A DNA stretch of 64,000 nucleotides from Gemmatimonadota bacterium. GTDB lineage: Bacteria > Gemmatimonadota > Gemmatimonadetes > Longimicrobiales > Gaopeijiaceae. Below, one piece after another: positions 42,812-52,074 of this stretch (position 1 is its first letter; the number at the start of each line of letters is the position of its first letter). Location of the stretch: the NCBI GenBank assembly GCA_028873845.1, contig JAPPNO010000035.1:32902-96901 (forward strand). The letters are read 5' to 3'. The notes below the pieces were generated by a model. It was not told the origin of the DNA and did no database searches. It saw only the letters and a program-made list of their open reading frames with translations. The position numbers were made by a program, and so were the translations under genes.

Positions 42812-43414
42812 CTACTCCTTCAGCGACCACTTGCAGACACGGTCCCCCCGCGTCTCGCAACTGTGCTTGACGACCTTCAACTCCCCGCCCACCCCCTTCC
42901 ACAACGCACGCTCGCAGAATCCCGTGACGAGCGCGCAGGCGTCCCCGCCCGGGTCCATCTGCACCAGCGGCGACACCGACACCTCGAGCGAGAAGGTGCC
43001 GGACACGAAGCCGCCCATCCGCTGGCCGAACAGCCTGCGCAACGTGCGCGAGGTCGCGCGCCTCACCATGCGGAAGCGCATGACCCGAGGAAGCCACCAC
43101 TTCCGTCGCGGAATGTGCTCCTCCGCCAGACGGGTCCCCATCTCGAAAAAGACCTTCGCCGCGTCGGGGCGCTTCTTGACCAGGCGGGTGAAGTCCGCCA
43201 GTTCGTCGTCGGACAGCTTCCTGCCCTGGCGCGCATACTCCCGGTACAGCTCGATCTGCCGCTCCACCACCTCGCTCAGTCCCAACCTGCGCGGGATGGT
43301 GCGGGCAACCACCTCGTTTTCGAGGGTCTCGCCGGGCCGGTCCACCGATCTGAGCGCCTCGAGCAACGAAAGGGCGACCTGGGCGGCCACGCGAGGTTTC
43401 CGAACTTCGCTCAA
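42812..43414 (-). CDS. V4R-like (4-vinyl reductase) ligand-binding domain protein
   Basis: A 200-aa soluble protein. The C-terminal half reads FVSGTFSLEVSVSPL, DACALVTGFCERAL, VKHSCETRGDRVCKWSL, and the last part is the cysteine-rich V4R signature (CxxxGDxxCxW). V4R domains bind tetrapyrroles or small hydrophobic ligands and usually sit inside larger sensors. Here the domain stands almost alone behind a helical N-terminal half (about 1-110). The start is a TTG at 43414. It lies next to ctaA, so a heme link is possible but unproven. Confidence 0.55.
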   Translation of the reverse strand: MSEVRKPRVAAQVALSLLEALRSVDRPGETLENEVVARTIPRRLGLSEVVERQIELYREYARQGRKLSDDELADFTRLVKKRPDAAKVFFEMGTRLAEEHIPRRKWWLPRVMRFRMVRRATSRTLRRLFGQRMGGFVSGTFSLEVSVSPLVQMDPGGDACALVTGFCERALWKGVGGELKVVKHSCETRGDRVCKWSLKE

Positions 43415-43665
43415 TTGCGGATCTCGTTCCTGTCGCTGTCGACGTACGTGCCCAGGTCACCCGGCCCGTACTGGAATCTGACCAAACGACACCGGTCGGA
43501 GCAAACGGTCACGGTGGTGCCGGCCTCCGATTGCCCCCCCACCACTCCCCTTTCTACCTTCCGGTGCAGTGCAAGATCCCTTGCGGTCCCGCTGCCCGCG
43601 GAGCGCTCTCCATCGGAGCTTCGCCCGCCACTGTCCCTCCACCCCGCCCCCAACCCACTGAGTCC

Positions 43666-44802
43666 TTGAAGCGATACGCGGCCTTCGACCCGCCCGAATA
43701 CCGGAACTGGCAGCCCGACGCCGCCCTGGTGCGCGAGTACCGCCACCGGATCCACGAAGATCCGGAGCGCGCCGCGGTTGTGGAGCAACTCCCGGCCGAC
43801 CGTCTGCTCGGCATCTACCGCGGCCTCCTCCTCACGCGCCTGCAGGACATCGGGCTCAAGCGCTGGGTGCGCCAGGGAGTCATCAGCAAGGCGTGGCTGG
43901 GCGTGGGAGAAGAGGCGGTGACCGTCGGGTGCGTCGCCGCACTTCACCCGGATCGGGACGTGGTCATCCCGATGATCCGCAACGCCGGGGCGGGTCACAT
44001 GATGGGACTTCCGCTGGTGCACGGCTTCACCTCCTACCTGGCCACCGCCAACAGCCCGAGCGCGGGACGGGACTTTCACTACGGCGATGTCGCACGCGGC
44101 GTGATCCAGCCGGTCAGCCACATGGGCACCAGCGTGCCGGTCGCGGCCGGTGCGGCGCTGGCCTTCAGGAATCGCGGCGAAGACCGCGTCGCGCTCACCT
44201 GGACGGGTGACGGAGCGACGAAGACCGCAGCCTGCCACGAGGGCCTGGTCTTCGCTTCCCGGCTGAGCGTGCCTGCGATCGTCGTGATTCAGAACAACCA
44301 GGTCGCCCTGGGTACGCGCGTCGACCAGCACGGCGCCGGCAGGCCCGAGGACACCCCCGGAGCCCACGGCATCACCCCACTCGTCTGCGACGGCAACAAT
44401 GTGCTCGACGTCTTCGCGGCCACCGCCCTGGCCAGAAGGCGGTGCGTACGCGGCGATGGCCCGGCCGTGGTCGTCGCCGAGACCTTCCGCATGGGCGGCC
44501 ACGCCACCCACGACGAGCGGGAAGCGCGCGACACCTTCGCCGCCGAACTCTTCGAACACTGGGGGCGCCGCGATCCCGTCGGCCTCTTCGAGGCGTACCT
44601 GCTGGAGGAAGGCGTCCCCCCCGCCACGCTCGCCGGCGTGGAGGCCGACGCCACCGAAGCGGTCGAGCACGCCGCCGAGCAGGCCCTCGCATCGCGCGAC
44701 GATCTTCCGCCGCCCGAGCACGCCCTTTTCGAGGGAATCTCCGAGGGTGGTGTGCTTCATGGTCTGGAGGCGCGGCTGGCGGCCCGTGCCCGGGAGGAAT
44801 AG
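43666..44802 (+). CDS. 2-oxoacid dehydrogenase E1 alpha subunit (ThDP), without adjacent E1 beta
   Basis: A 378-aa protein (from the TTG at 43666; the frame is open to 43531). The ThDP motif starts TWTGDGATKTAACHEG and ends VVIQNNQ, the normal GDG...NN spacing. The text KRWVRQGVISKAWLGVGEEAV and NAGAGHMMGLPLVHG fits the branched-chain or pyruvate type E1 alpha. No beta subunit or E2 gene lies beside it; the next gene encodes a coiled-coil protein 10 nt later. The beta chain must be elsewhere. Confidence 0.85.
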   Translation: MKRYAAFDPPEYRNWQPDAALVREYRHRIHEDPERAAVVEQLPADRLLGIYRGLLLTRLQDIGLKRWVRQGVISKAWLGVGEEAVTVGCVAALHPDRDVVIPMIRNAGAGHMMGLPLVHGFTSYLATANSPSAGRDFHYGDVARGVIQPVSHMGTSVPVAAGAALAFRNRGEDRVALTWTGDGATKTAACHEGLVFASRLSVPAIVVIQNNQVALGTRVDQHGAGRPEDTPGAHGITPLVCDGNNVLDVFAATALARRRCVRGDGPAVVVAETFRMGGHATHDEREARDTFAAELFEHWGRRDPVGLFEAYLLEEGVPPATLAGVEADATEAVEHAAEQALASRDDLPPPEHALFEGISEGGVLHGLEARLAARAREE

Positions 44803-44812
44803 GATTCACGCC

Positions 44813-45463
44813 ATGTTCGAGAATCTGCGCCGCGCCTTCCGGGAAGCCGTCGACAACTTCAACAGGGAGGTCGACCGCGATGCCGTGCCCGAGGCGGTCG
44901 ACAAGCTGCTCAAGGGGATGCAGCGGGAGGCCGTCGATGCGAAGGCCGCGCTGGAGGGGCTGAAGAAGCAGCTCGCCGTCGCGCGGGAGCGTTCCAGCGC
45001 CGAGGCGAACAACGCGGAGGTCTGCAGGCGCCGCGAGGCCATGGCGCGGGACATCGGCGACAGCGACACGGCCGAGCTGGCCGCCACCTACGCCGAGAAG
45101 CACGACGCCCGCCGCAAGGTGCTCTCCGACAAGGCGAAGGCCATCGAGGCCGAAATCCGCCTGCAGGAGGCGGAGTACACCGAGATGATGTCGCAGATCA
45201 GGAAGGCACGCGCCAACCGGGACCGGCTCGCGGCCACCGCCGGGCGGACGCGGACGCGCGACTCGCTCGGCGGGGCCGACGACCTCTTCGGGGAGCTCGA
45301 CCGGATGGCCGAACGTATCGGCGACAGCGAGGCGGCCGGGAGCGCGGAGGAAACACTTTTCGACGACGCGCGGGACTTCGACGAGCAGCTGGGCGCGTCC
45401 CGCCGGGAGGAAGCGATCGACGCCCGCCTGGAGGACCTGAAGCGCCGCATGCGCAAGGGGTAG
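44813..45463 (+). CDS. PspA/IM30-like coiled-coil protein
   Basis: A 216-aa protein made of charged heptad-like helices from residue 20 to 150 (LLKGMQREAVDAKAALEGLK), then an acidic region (FDDARDFDEQLGASRREEAI) and a basic tail LKRRMRKG. No Cys and no membrane helix. The length and layout are those of phage-shock or vesicle-forming proteins of the PspA type, though sequence identity is not obvious. The short gap to the E1 alpha gene suggests co-transcription. Confidence 0.5.
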   Translation: MFENLRRAFREAVDNFNREVDRDAVPEAVDKLLKGMQREAVDAKAALEGLKKQLAVARERSSAEANNAEVCRRREAMARDIGDSDTAELAATYAEKHDARRKVLSDKAKAIEAEIRLQEAEYTEMMSQIRKARANRDRLAATAGRTRTRDSLGGADDLFGELDRMAERIGDSEAAGSAEETLFDDARDFDEQLGASRREEAIDARLEDLKRRMRKG

Positions 45464-45507
45464 GAACCCCTCGTGCGGATGTCCCTCCGAACCGCTAGAT
45501 TCGGGAC

Positions 45508-45786
45508 ATGGAAAACTGGATCGGAGTTGCAGTCTGGATCGTGATGGGCATGGCGATCGGCCTCGGGATGAAGGTGGTCGTCAAGCGCCCCGATACCACC
45601 CCGGGGCATACCCGCGTTCTGTGCGTGCTGGGCGCCTTCGCCGCGGTGATCGGCGGCATGCTGGGCGTGGGCATTCTCGAGTTCGACCATCCGGTGGCGC
45701 TCAGCTTTGGCGGGATGGCGGGTGCGGTAGGCCTGGCGGTCCTCATGACCTGGGTCTACCGCTGGGGCATCAAGGGTCTCACCTGA
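45508..45786 (+). CDS. GlsB/YeaQ/YmgE-like small membrane protein
   Basis: A 92-aa protein with three hydrophobic helices (about 4-22, 38-58, 65-85). Glycine-rich packing motifs (GMAIGLGM, AAVIGGMLGVGILEF) recall the transglycosylase-associated family of stress-induced membrane proteins. The next gene, an M20 peptidase, starts 28 nt later. Confidence 0.55.
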   Translation: MENWIGVAVWIVMGMAIGLGMKVVVKRPDTTPGHTRVLCVLGAFAAVIGGMLGVGILEFDHPVALSFGGMAGAVGLAVLMTWVYRWGIKGLT

Positions 45787-45814
45787 GCCTCCCACGCCCC
45801 ATCCGCCACGCGCC

Positions 45815-47194
45815 ATGACCCGCCCCGTCGAATACGCCCACCGGGAACGCGCCCGCTTCTACGACGAACTGTGGGACTTTCTGCGCATTCCTTCCGTCTC
45901 GGCCAAGTCCGAGCACGACGGAGACACGGAGCGGGCTGCCGGCTGGGTGCGCGGCCAGCTGGAGCGCGCCGGCCTGCAGGCCGAGACGATTCGCACGCCC
46001 GGCCACCCGGTCGTGCTCGGGGAATGGCGGGGAGCGGGCCCCGAAGCGCCGACCGTCCTCATCTACGGGCACTACGATGTGCAGCCGCCGGAACCGCTGG
46101 ACCTGTGGGACAGCCCCCCTTTCGAGCCCGCCATCCGCGACGGCCGCATCTACGCAAGGGGCTCCGCCGACGACAAGGGACAGCTGTTCCTGCACATCAA
46201 GGCGCTCGAGGCGCACCTGGCCACGCGCGGCCGGCTGCCCGTCAACGTCGTCGTTCTGGCGGAGGGCGAGGAGGAGGTGGGCTCGCCCAACCTCGTACCC
46301 TTCGTCAGGGCGCACCGGGAACGGCTCGCGGCGGAGACGGTGGTCATCTCCGATTCGGCCATGTTCGCCCCCGGTGTTCCATCGCTGCTGTTCTCGCTGC
46401 GCGGTCTGGCCTACTTCGAGATCCACGCACGGGGGCCCCGTTCGGACCTCCACTCCGGTGCCTACGGCGGCGCGATACCGAACCCCGCGAACGCGCTGGC
46501 GCGGGTGATCGGAACCCTTCACGACGAGACGGGGCGGATCGCCATCGCCGGCTTCTACGACGACATCGACCCCCCTTCGCGCGAGACGCTTGAAGGGATC
46601 CGATCACTCCCGTTCGACGCCGAGGCGTACGCGCGCGAGGTGGGCACGGTCCCCGCCGGCGGCGAGCCGGCCTATTCGCCGCTTGAGCGCCTGTGGACCC
46701 GCCCCTCGTGCGATGTGAACGGCATGCTGTCCGGCTATACGGGCGAAGGGGCCAAGACCGTGCTCCCCGCGAAGGCGATGGCCAAGGTCAGCTTCCGCCT
46801 GGTCCCCGGCCAGTCGCCGGATCGGGTGAAGGTGCTGCTGGAAGCGCACCTGGCGAAGGTGGCGCCCGCCGGGGTGGAACTCACCCTGGTGGAGTTGCAC
46901 GGCGGCCGTCCCTGGCGCGCCCAACTGGAGGGGCCGCTCTTCGAGGCCGCCTCGCGGGCGCTGGAACGCTCGTTCGGAGCGCGCCCGGTGCTCGCCGGCG
47001 AGGGCGGCACGATCCCCATCGTGGGGGAATTCGAGGAGATCCTGGGGGCGAATTCGCTGCTTCTCGGCTTCGCCCTCCCGGGCGCCAACATGCACGCCCC
47101 CAACGAGTGGTTCGCGACCGACTGCTTCGAAAAGGGGATCGATACGCTGATCCACCTGTACGACGAGCTGGCTGCAGGAAGCAATCCCGGGTAG
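45815..47194 (+). CDS. M20-family dipeptidase
   Basis: A 459-aa zinc peptidase. The two-metal site is complete: YGHYDVQPPEP (His and Asp), GSADDKGQLFLHIKAL (bridging Asp), LAEGEEEVGSPN (Glu pair), VISDSAMF (Asp) and the C-terminal His in GANMHAPNEWF. A dimerisation domain lies between about 200 and 330 with FEIHARGPRSDLHSGAYGGA. It would hydrolyse di- or short peptides in the cytoplasm. The ATG at 45815 is used. Confidence 0.93.
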   Translation: MTRPVEYAHRERARFYDELWDFLRIPSVSAKSEHDGDTERAAGWVRGQLERAGLQAETIRTPGHPVVLGEWRGAGPEAPTVLIYGHYDVQPPEPLDLWDSPPFEPAIRDGRIYARGSADDKGQLFLHIKALEAHLATRGRLPVNVVVLAEGEEEVGSPNLVPFVRAHRERLAAETVVISDSAMFAPGVPSLLFSLRGLAYFEIHARGPRSDLHSGAYGGAIPNPANALARVIGTLHDETGRIAIAGFYDDIDPPSRETLEGIRSLPFDAEAYAREVGTVPAGGEPAYSPLERLWTRPSCDVNGMLSGYTGEGAKTVLPAKAMAKVSFRLVPGQSPDRVKVLLEAHLAKVAPAGVELTLVELHGGRPWRAQLEGPLFEAASRALERSFGARPVLAGEGGTIPIVGEFEEILGANSLLLGFALPGANMHAPNEWFATDCFEKGIDTLIHLYDELAAGSNPG

Positions 47195-47292
47195 CCAGAG
47201 GTGCTGACGGCTCACCTCCGTGCAGCGCCGTCCGATCCGGCGGGGTTCAGTCCTGCGGACCGAGCCGCCGGGCGCCCCTGGAGTAGCGCCCC

Positions 47293-47310
47293 GCCCACAG
47301 TGCAGTGGGC
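47293..47310. terminator. Short hairpin between convergent genes
   Basis: GCCCAC-AGTGCA-GTGGGC forms a 6-bp stem between the M20 peptidase stop and the LRR-protein stop, overlapping the latter by a base. There is no T-run. It may serve both genes. Confidence 0.3.
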
Positions 47311-50270
47311 TACCTCCTTCTCAAAGCCGAGCGGTCCGGCAATCCGAGACTGATCGCCGCATCCAGCCCCTCTCCCGGACTCGGAAGCGAAAAGGAACCG
47401 CGCAGGATTCTGCGAATGCGTCCGCTGTTCCTGTCGGTGAAGATCCCGATGGGGCGGTTCGTGGTGCGGTCCAGCGTGTCCCACCCGTCAGGGCCGGTCA
47501 ATGTGATGCGCGAGAGCGAGTCGGCCCACGCCGGATTGACGGGAAGGCTGAACACGAAATGCCCCTGGCCCGATTCGGCTTCGACCGACGGGGCAAAACG
47601 CAGCGAGAAGAGACGCGCGCCGTCCGGCCCCAGGCCCTCGATCCTGTAGGGCCCGTCGGTGTGCGGCAGCGACACCGGTGCATCCAGCACCACCGCGGGT
47701 TGAAGAGCGGTCCCCACCGCATCTGCCCGCCCCCAGAGAATGAGCGTTGTCGTCCGCTCCGCCCGGGCCAACGGGGTCCCCCTCCCAAGCGCACTCGCCC
47801 TCACCCGGTACTCCAGCGCTTTCACGAAACTGAAATCGCTGACCCAGCTCGGGTAGCAGTAGGACATGATGTCCGACTGGGCAGGACGTACGAGTGCCCC
47901 TTCCTCCAAATCGTATCCCCAATACCCGATGCGCCCGCCTCCATGCGGGTAGTCCGGATCGGAGCCGCCAACCCCACAGGGCGCGTGACCCAGGTCGATG
48001 TTGTGGCCGAGTTCATGAGTAATCACCTGGCTGTGGATCTCGGCAACGCCTGCCCACCCGGGCTGGTAGGCAGCCCCGCCCTGCACCGGTGGCATCAGGC
48101 CCATGTAGTGTCCCGACCCGCCATCGGTCGTCCGAAGGAGTTCGATCTCTTCGAGCAAAGAGAAAATGTTCTGGAAGATCACCTCATACGATGTCACATG
48201 AGGCTCCCGTACGCTCAGAACCACGCTGTCGACCGGCAGCAGGAGCCGGGTTTCCTTCAGAAGTGCACTTTCGGCGGTGATACCCTCCATGGCACGGATC
48301 ACGGACGAATCCGGATTCGTCGCCGAGATCATTGGAATCAATGTCAACTCGAACTGCGGCATCTCCCGCACGTCCAGCACCGCCCGGCCCGTCTCCGGGA
48401 ACCTGAGCCGGCTGCCCTCGTCCAACGGCAACTCGCCCCGGGGATCCACCTTCACAACCAACTCCAGGCCCGGCTGCAGGATCCCACCGGGGATCAACGC
48501 CTGGTGTACTCCCTCCACCCGACCCTCATCCACTTCGGTGCCTATTCCCCGGGCGCCATCGGTGGCCATGTCGGCCGTGTACACTTCCACTCCATCCCGG
48601 AAAAAGGTCGCACGGGCTTCGGAATCGAAGAAGTTCCACTCGTCGGCGACCGCGAAAACCCGCAGCAGGGCGTCGCGCCCGGCCACCAGCGGCACACTTG
48701 CCCGGGGATCCTGGATTGCCTGATTCAGATACACGACCGGGACGGACACCGTGATCGCTTCGGGATTCACGCACTGATCGCCCCGCACTTCCCCAATGTC
48801 GTCAAGCCAGCCCTGAAACCCCCGGTCAAGGGGCGCGCACAGCCCTGAGCCCTGGAAGCTGAGGGATTCCAGATCCAGGTGGGTCATGTTCGGCGGGAAT
48901 CTGCCCGCCAGACCAGGATTCCCACTTACGTCCAGCTCAGCAAGTTCGCGCAGGTAGGTCAACTCCACCGGAAGTTCGCCCACCACCTCGTTGGCCGCCA
49001 GGTAGAGCCCGGTGACCCGCCCATGGCCGTCCGCATCCACCCCCTCCCAGGTGCTCGCCGACTGATCCGAAAGCCAGCCGTCGCGACGCGACCAACCGTC
49101 GCCGCCCATGGCGTGGTAGAGGGCAGTCAGAACCAGCTTATCGTGTTCCTCTGGCGGACACTCCTCCGATAGCGCCCATGGAATCCCTTCCATCCACTCC
49201 GCGAAACCGGCGGAACGCGGCGCACAGAGGTCGGTGTTCGGGAAGATCAGCTCATTGAGTTCAAGCCTCGTAAGACCGTCCGGAAGGAGTCCCGCAAGGT
49301 CGTTTGCCGCCACATTGAGCTTGCGCAGAGATTCCGTGAACTCGCCCGGCAGGCCTCCGACAAGCGAATTGGACCCCACGGCGAGCACTTCCAGCAGGGG
49401 GAGAGCAGTCAGCTCCGCGGGTATGGGTCCCGACAAGAGATTGTCTCCCACCTCAAGAATCCGGAGCCTGGGCAGTTTGACCGCCCCGGACAGGAGTTCG
49501 CCCGACAGCGCGTTCCCGCTGAGATCAAGATGCTCGAGCAGCTCCAGCTTACCCAGCCAGTCAACGCTACCGCTCAGTTGATTCCGATACAGGATAAGAG
49601 ACTCGAGGGATGCAAGGTCGCTCAGAGTCTCTGGAATCCCACCGGTCAGATCGTTCGACGCCATGTTGAGATAGTTCAGGCTCCCCAGCTCACCCAGCTC
49701 GGACGGGATGGTTCCCGATAGTCCATTGCGTGCCAAGTACAACGAGGTCACCGAGCCTCGCACTGTGGTTCGGACTCCAGCCCAGCTGTGAAGAGGCTGG
49801 CCGCTCAACCAGTTCGTGTTGTCGTCCCAGTTGTAGCCGTCTGTCGCGTGAAAGAGCGCGGCCAGCACTCTCTCTTCCGGGTCATCGCTGACGAAGATCG
49901 ACGCTTGCCCCGAGGCCTCGCCGGCCTGGGCCGTGATTGTCGCGTTTCCCATACCCGCCCCTGTCACAACACCGCTGGCATCCACCGTCGCCACGCTGGT
50001 GTCGGCGCTGGACCAGCTGAATTGTGCATTCGAAATCTCGCTTCCCTCGGCGTCGAATGCCCTTGCGTCCAACTGCACCGTGCCCCCGGAGCTCGTCAGC
50101 ACAGCCGACGACGGCGCGACGGTCACTGTGGCCGGTATCGGCCCCGTCGGCCGGTCAGTTTCGGCAGGGTTTTCGCATGCGCCCCCTGTGAACAGGGACA
50201 GCACCGGCAACCACCTGAGGCATGAAGCCCCCCGCACGGCCCCGTCGGGCAACCTCGTCACTTTCGTCAT
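47310..50270 (-). CDS. Surface lipoprotein with Ig-like domain, leucine-rich repeats and HExxH metalloprotease
   Basis: A 986-aa protein. The lipobox (SLFTGGAC, Cys 32) is followed by a bacterial Ig-like domain (about 45-125, with VATVDASGVVTGAG). Two blocks of plant-type leucine-rich repeats follow (about 130-345 and 370-480, with repeats such as LSGTIPSELGELGSL). The C-terminal half carries the zinc motif HELGHNIDLGH near 750-762, so it is a metzincin-like peptidase. The ATG at 50270 has AAGGAG 10 nt upstream; the frame is open further upstream but without a signal. It may bind and cut a host or neighbour surface protein. Confidence 0.85.
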   Translation of the reverse strand: MTKVTRLPDGAVRGASCLRWLPVLSLFTGGACENPAETDRPTGPIPATVTVAPSSAVLTSSGGTVQLDARAFDAEGSEISNAQFSWSSADTSVATVDASGVVTGAGMGNATITAQAGEASGQASIFVSDDPEERVLAALFHATDGYNWDDNTNWLSGQPLHSWAGVRTTVRGSVTSLYLARNGLSGTIPSELGELGSLNYLNMASNDLTGGIPETLSDLASLESLILYRNQLSGSVDWLGKLELLEHLDLSGNALSGELLSGAVKLPRLRILEVGDNLLSGPIPAELTALPLLEVLAVGSNSLVGGLPGEFTESLRKLNVAANDLAGLLPDGLTRLELNELIFPNTDLCAPRSAGFAEWMEGIPWALSEECPPEEHDKLVLTALYHAMGGDGWSRRDGWLSDQSASTWEGVDADGHGRVTGLYLAANEVVGELPVELTYLRELAELDVSGNPGLAGRFPPNMTHLDLESLSFQGSGLCAPLDRGFQGWLDDIGEVRGDQCVNPEAITVSVPVVYLNQAIQDPRASVPLVAGRDALLRVFAVADEWNFFDSEARATFFRDGVEVYTADMATDGARGIGTEVDEGRVEGVHQALIPGGILQPGLELVVKVDPRGELPLDEGSRLRFPETGRAVLDVREMPQFELTLIPMISATNPDSSVIRAMEGITAESALLKETRLLLPVDSVVLSVREPHVTSYEVIFQNIFSLLEEIELLRTTDGGSGHYMGLMPPVQGGAAYQPGWAGVAEIHSQVITHELGHNIDLGHAPCGVGGSDPDYPHGGGRIGYWGYDLEEGALVRPAQSDIMSYCYPSWVSDFSFVKALEYRVRASALGRGTPLARAERTTTLILWGRADAVGTALQPAVVLDAPVSLPHTDGPYRIEGLGPDGARLFSLRFAPSVEAESGQGHFVFSLPVNPAWADSLSRITLTGPDGWDTLDRTTNRPIGIFTDRNSGRIRRILRGSFSLPSPGEGLDAAISLGLPDRSALRRR

Positions 50271-50483
50271 CGTCCGTCGCGCTCCTTGCAAAACCACATC
50301 TCCGTCTCCAACCGTGTTGCCCGTTTCCCAGGGCGCACATGCTCGGCCAGTGACCCGCATTGCTGAATTTCCGGGAGTTCTTCCGGTATCCGCAATACCC
50401 GGTATGCATTGCCGACCCGGCCGTCCCATGCCAAGGCATGACAGAACCGGTCGTTGACAAGCGCCGTCAACTGCCTTGCCTGC

Positions 50484-51989
50484 CTACTCTTGCGATCGAC
50501 CCACCATCCACACTGCATGCAGCAGCGCCCGTGCCTTGTTCATCGTCTCATTGAACTCGGCCTCCGGATCCGAGTCCGCCACCACCCCCGCCCCCGCCTG
50601 AACATGCGCGCGGCCATCTCTCACGATCATCGTGCGGATGGCAATGGCCGTATCCATCTGCGCCCCACCCCACCCGAGGTGACCCACCGCCCCCGCGTAC
50701 GGTCCACGCGCCGTGGGCTCCAGCTCGTCGATGATCTCCATCGCGCGCACCTTCGGCGCTCCCGACACCGTCCCCGCGGGGAAGCACGCAGCGAGCACAT
50801 CCAGCGCGGTGAGCCCTTTTCGTACACGCCCCTCCACCTGGCTGCAAAGATGCATGACATGTGAGTACCGCTCCACGGCCATCAGTTCCGGAACGGTCAC
50901 GCTGCCGTACTCCGAGACCCGCCCTACGTCGTTGCGCCCCAGGTCCACCAGCATCCGGTGCTCGGCCAGCTCCTTCTCGTCCCGGACAAGCTCCTCGGCC
51001 AGATCCCGGTCTTCGGCGGGGGTGTCCCCCCTCCTGCGCGTCCCCGCGATGGGCCGCACCGTGACCACCCCGTCCTCCATCCGCACCAGGACCTCCGGCG
51101 ACGAACCCACGATGCCCAGGCCGTCGAGTTCGAGGAAATACAGGTACGGCGACGGGTTGATGGTGCGCAGCGCCCGGTAGAGATCGAAGGGATCCTGCTC
51201 AAAACGGGTCGTCAGGCGCTGGCTGAGGACCACCTGGAAGGCGTCGCCCGCGGCGATATAGTCCTGTATCCGCCTCACCCCGGCGACGAAGTCGTCCCGA
51301 TCGAAGTTGCTGTCGCACGCGATATCCGCCGCGTTGGTCCCCGGCTCAAGCGGCAGGGGGGCGGGGACCGACCCCGACCGGAGCTCTTCCACCACCTCCG
51401 CCAGGCGGCCCACGGCCTCCCGGTAGAGAAGCTTCAGCGCGCCCCGATCGGTCGCGTTGCCGATCTTCAAGGTGGTGATCGCCCTGGCCCGGCCGTGCAG
51501 GTTGTCCACCGCGATCACCACATCGGAGAACATGACCATCGCCGTGGGCAGACCATGGTCGTCGGGCGGGCCGGATCCCAGCCGCTCCATGCGCCGGACG
51601 AGGTCGTAGCCGAAGTAGCCGACGGCGCCGCCCCAGAAGCGGGGGAGCCGCGGATCGGGGCGGGGGCGGGCTTCGGTCAGACGCGCGTGCAGGTCGGCCA
51701 GGGGCTCGTCGGTGGGGTGCGGACGCCACCCGTGCTCGGGGCACCAGACGGAAACGTCGCTACCTTCCAGCATCCATGCTTCGCGCGGCCGGCTTCCCAG
51801 GAAGCTGTAGCGAGCCCATTGTTCACCCCCCACCACGGATTCGAGGAGGAAGCCGAATGTGCCGCCCCGCAGTTTGTGATACGCGGTGACGGCCGTGTCG
51901 GAATCGAAGAGGAACTCGCACCACACGGGAATGCGGCTGCCGGGTGCGGCACCCTCCAGGAAGGATTCGAAGGTGGGTTCGACGTTCAA
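50484..51989 (-). CDS. trpE: Anthranilate synthase component I
   Basis: A 501-aa chorismate-using enzyme, first step of tryptophan synthesis. The N-terminal LLESVVGGEQWARYSFLG holds the LLES motif used for feedback binding of tryptophan. Catalytic segments include PSPYLYFLEL, GTRRRGDTPAEDRDL, HRMLVDLGRNDVGRVS and PAGTVSGAPKVRAMEIID. The start is the TTG at 51989 (51987-51989 on the minus strand). trpG and the other trp genes are not in the window. An upstream region of 85 nt is shared with the divergent DUF2723 gene. Confidence 0.96.
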   Translation of the reverse strand: MNVEPTFESFLEGAAPGSRIPVWCEFLFDSDTAVTAYHKLRGGTFGFLLESVVGGEQWARYSFLGSRPREAWMLEGSDVSVWCPEHGWRPHPTDEPLADLHARLTEARPRPDPRLPRFWGGAVGYFGYDLVRRMERLGSGPPDDHGLPTAMVMFSDVVIAVDNLHGRARAITTLKIGNATDRGALKLLYREAVGRLAEVVEELRSGSVPAPLPLEPGTNAADIACDSNFDRDDFVAGVRRIQDYIAAGDAFQVVLSQRLTTRFEQDPFDLYRALRTINPSPYLYFLELDGLGIVGSSPEVLVRMEDGVVTVRPIAGTRRRGDTPAEDRDLAEELVRDEKELAEHRMLVDLGRNDVGRVSEYGSVTVPELMAVERYSHVMHLCSQVEGRVRKGLTALDVLAACFPAGTVSGAPKVRAMEIIDELEPTARGPYAGAVGHLGWGGAQMDTAIAIRTMIVRDGRAHVQAGAGVVADSDPEAEFNETMNKARALLHAVWMVGRSQE

Positions 51990-52028
51990 TTGACAGGAAT
52001 GGGGGAGGTCCGGTTGGGAGAGACCGGA

Positions 52029-52036
52029 TACCTTTC
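52029..52036 (+). promoter_or_regulatory. TAnnTTTC promoter-like box
   Basis: TACCTTTC lies 38 nt before the ATG at 52075. Motif match only. Confidence 0.33.
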
Positions 52037-52074
52037 AAGGATCCTCGAAGAAAGTCAACGAAGGAGAGGTGCCG

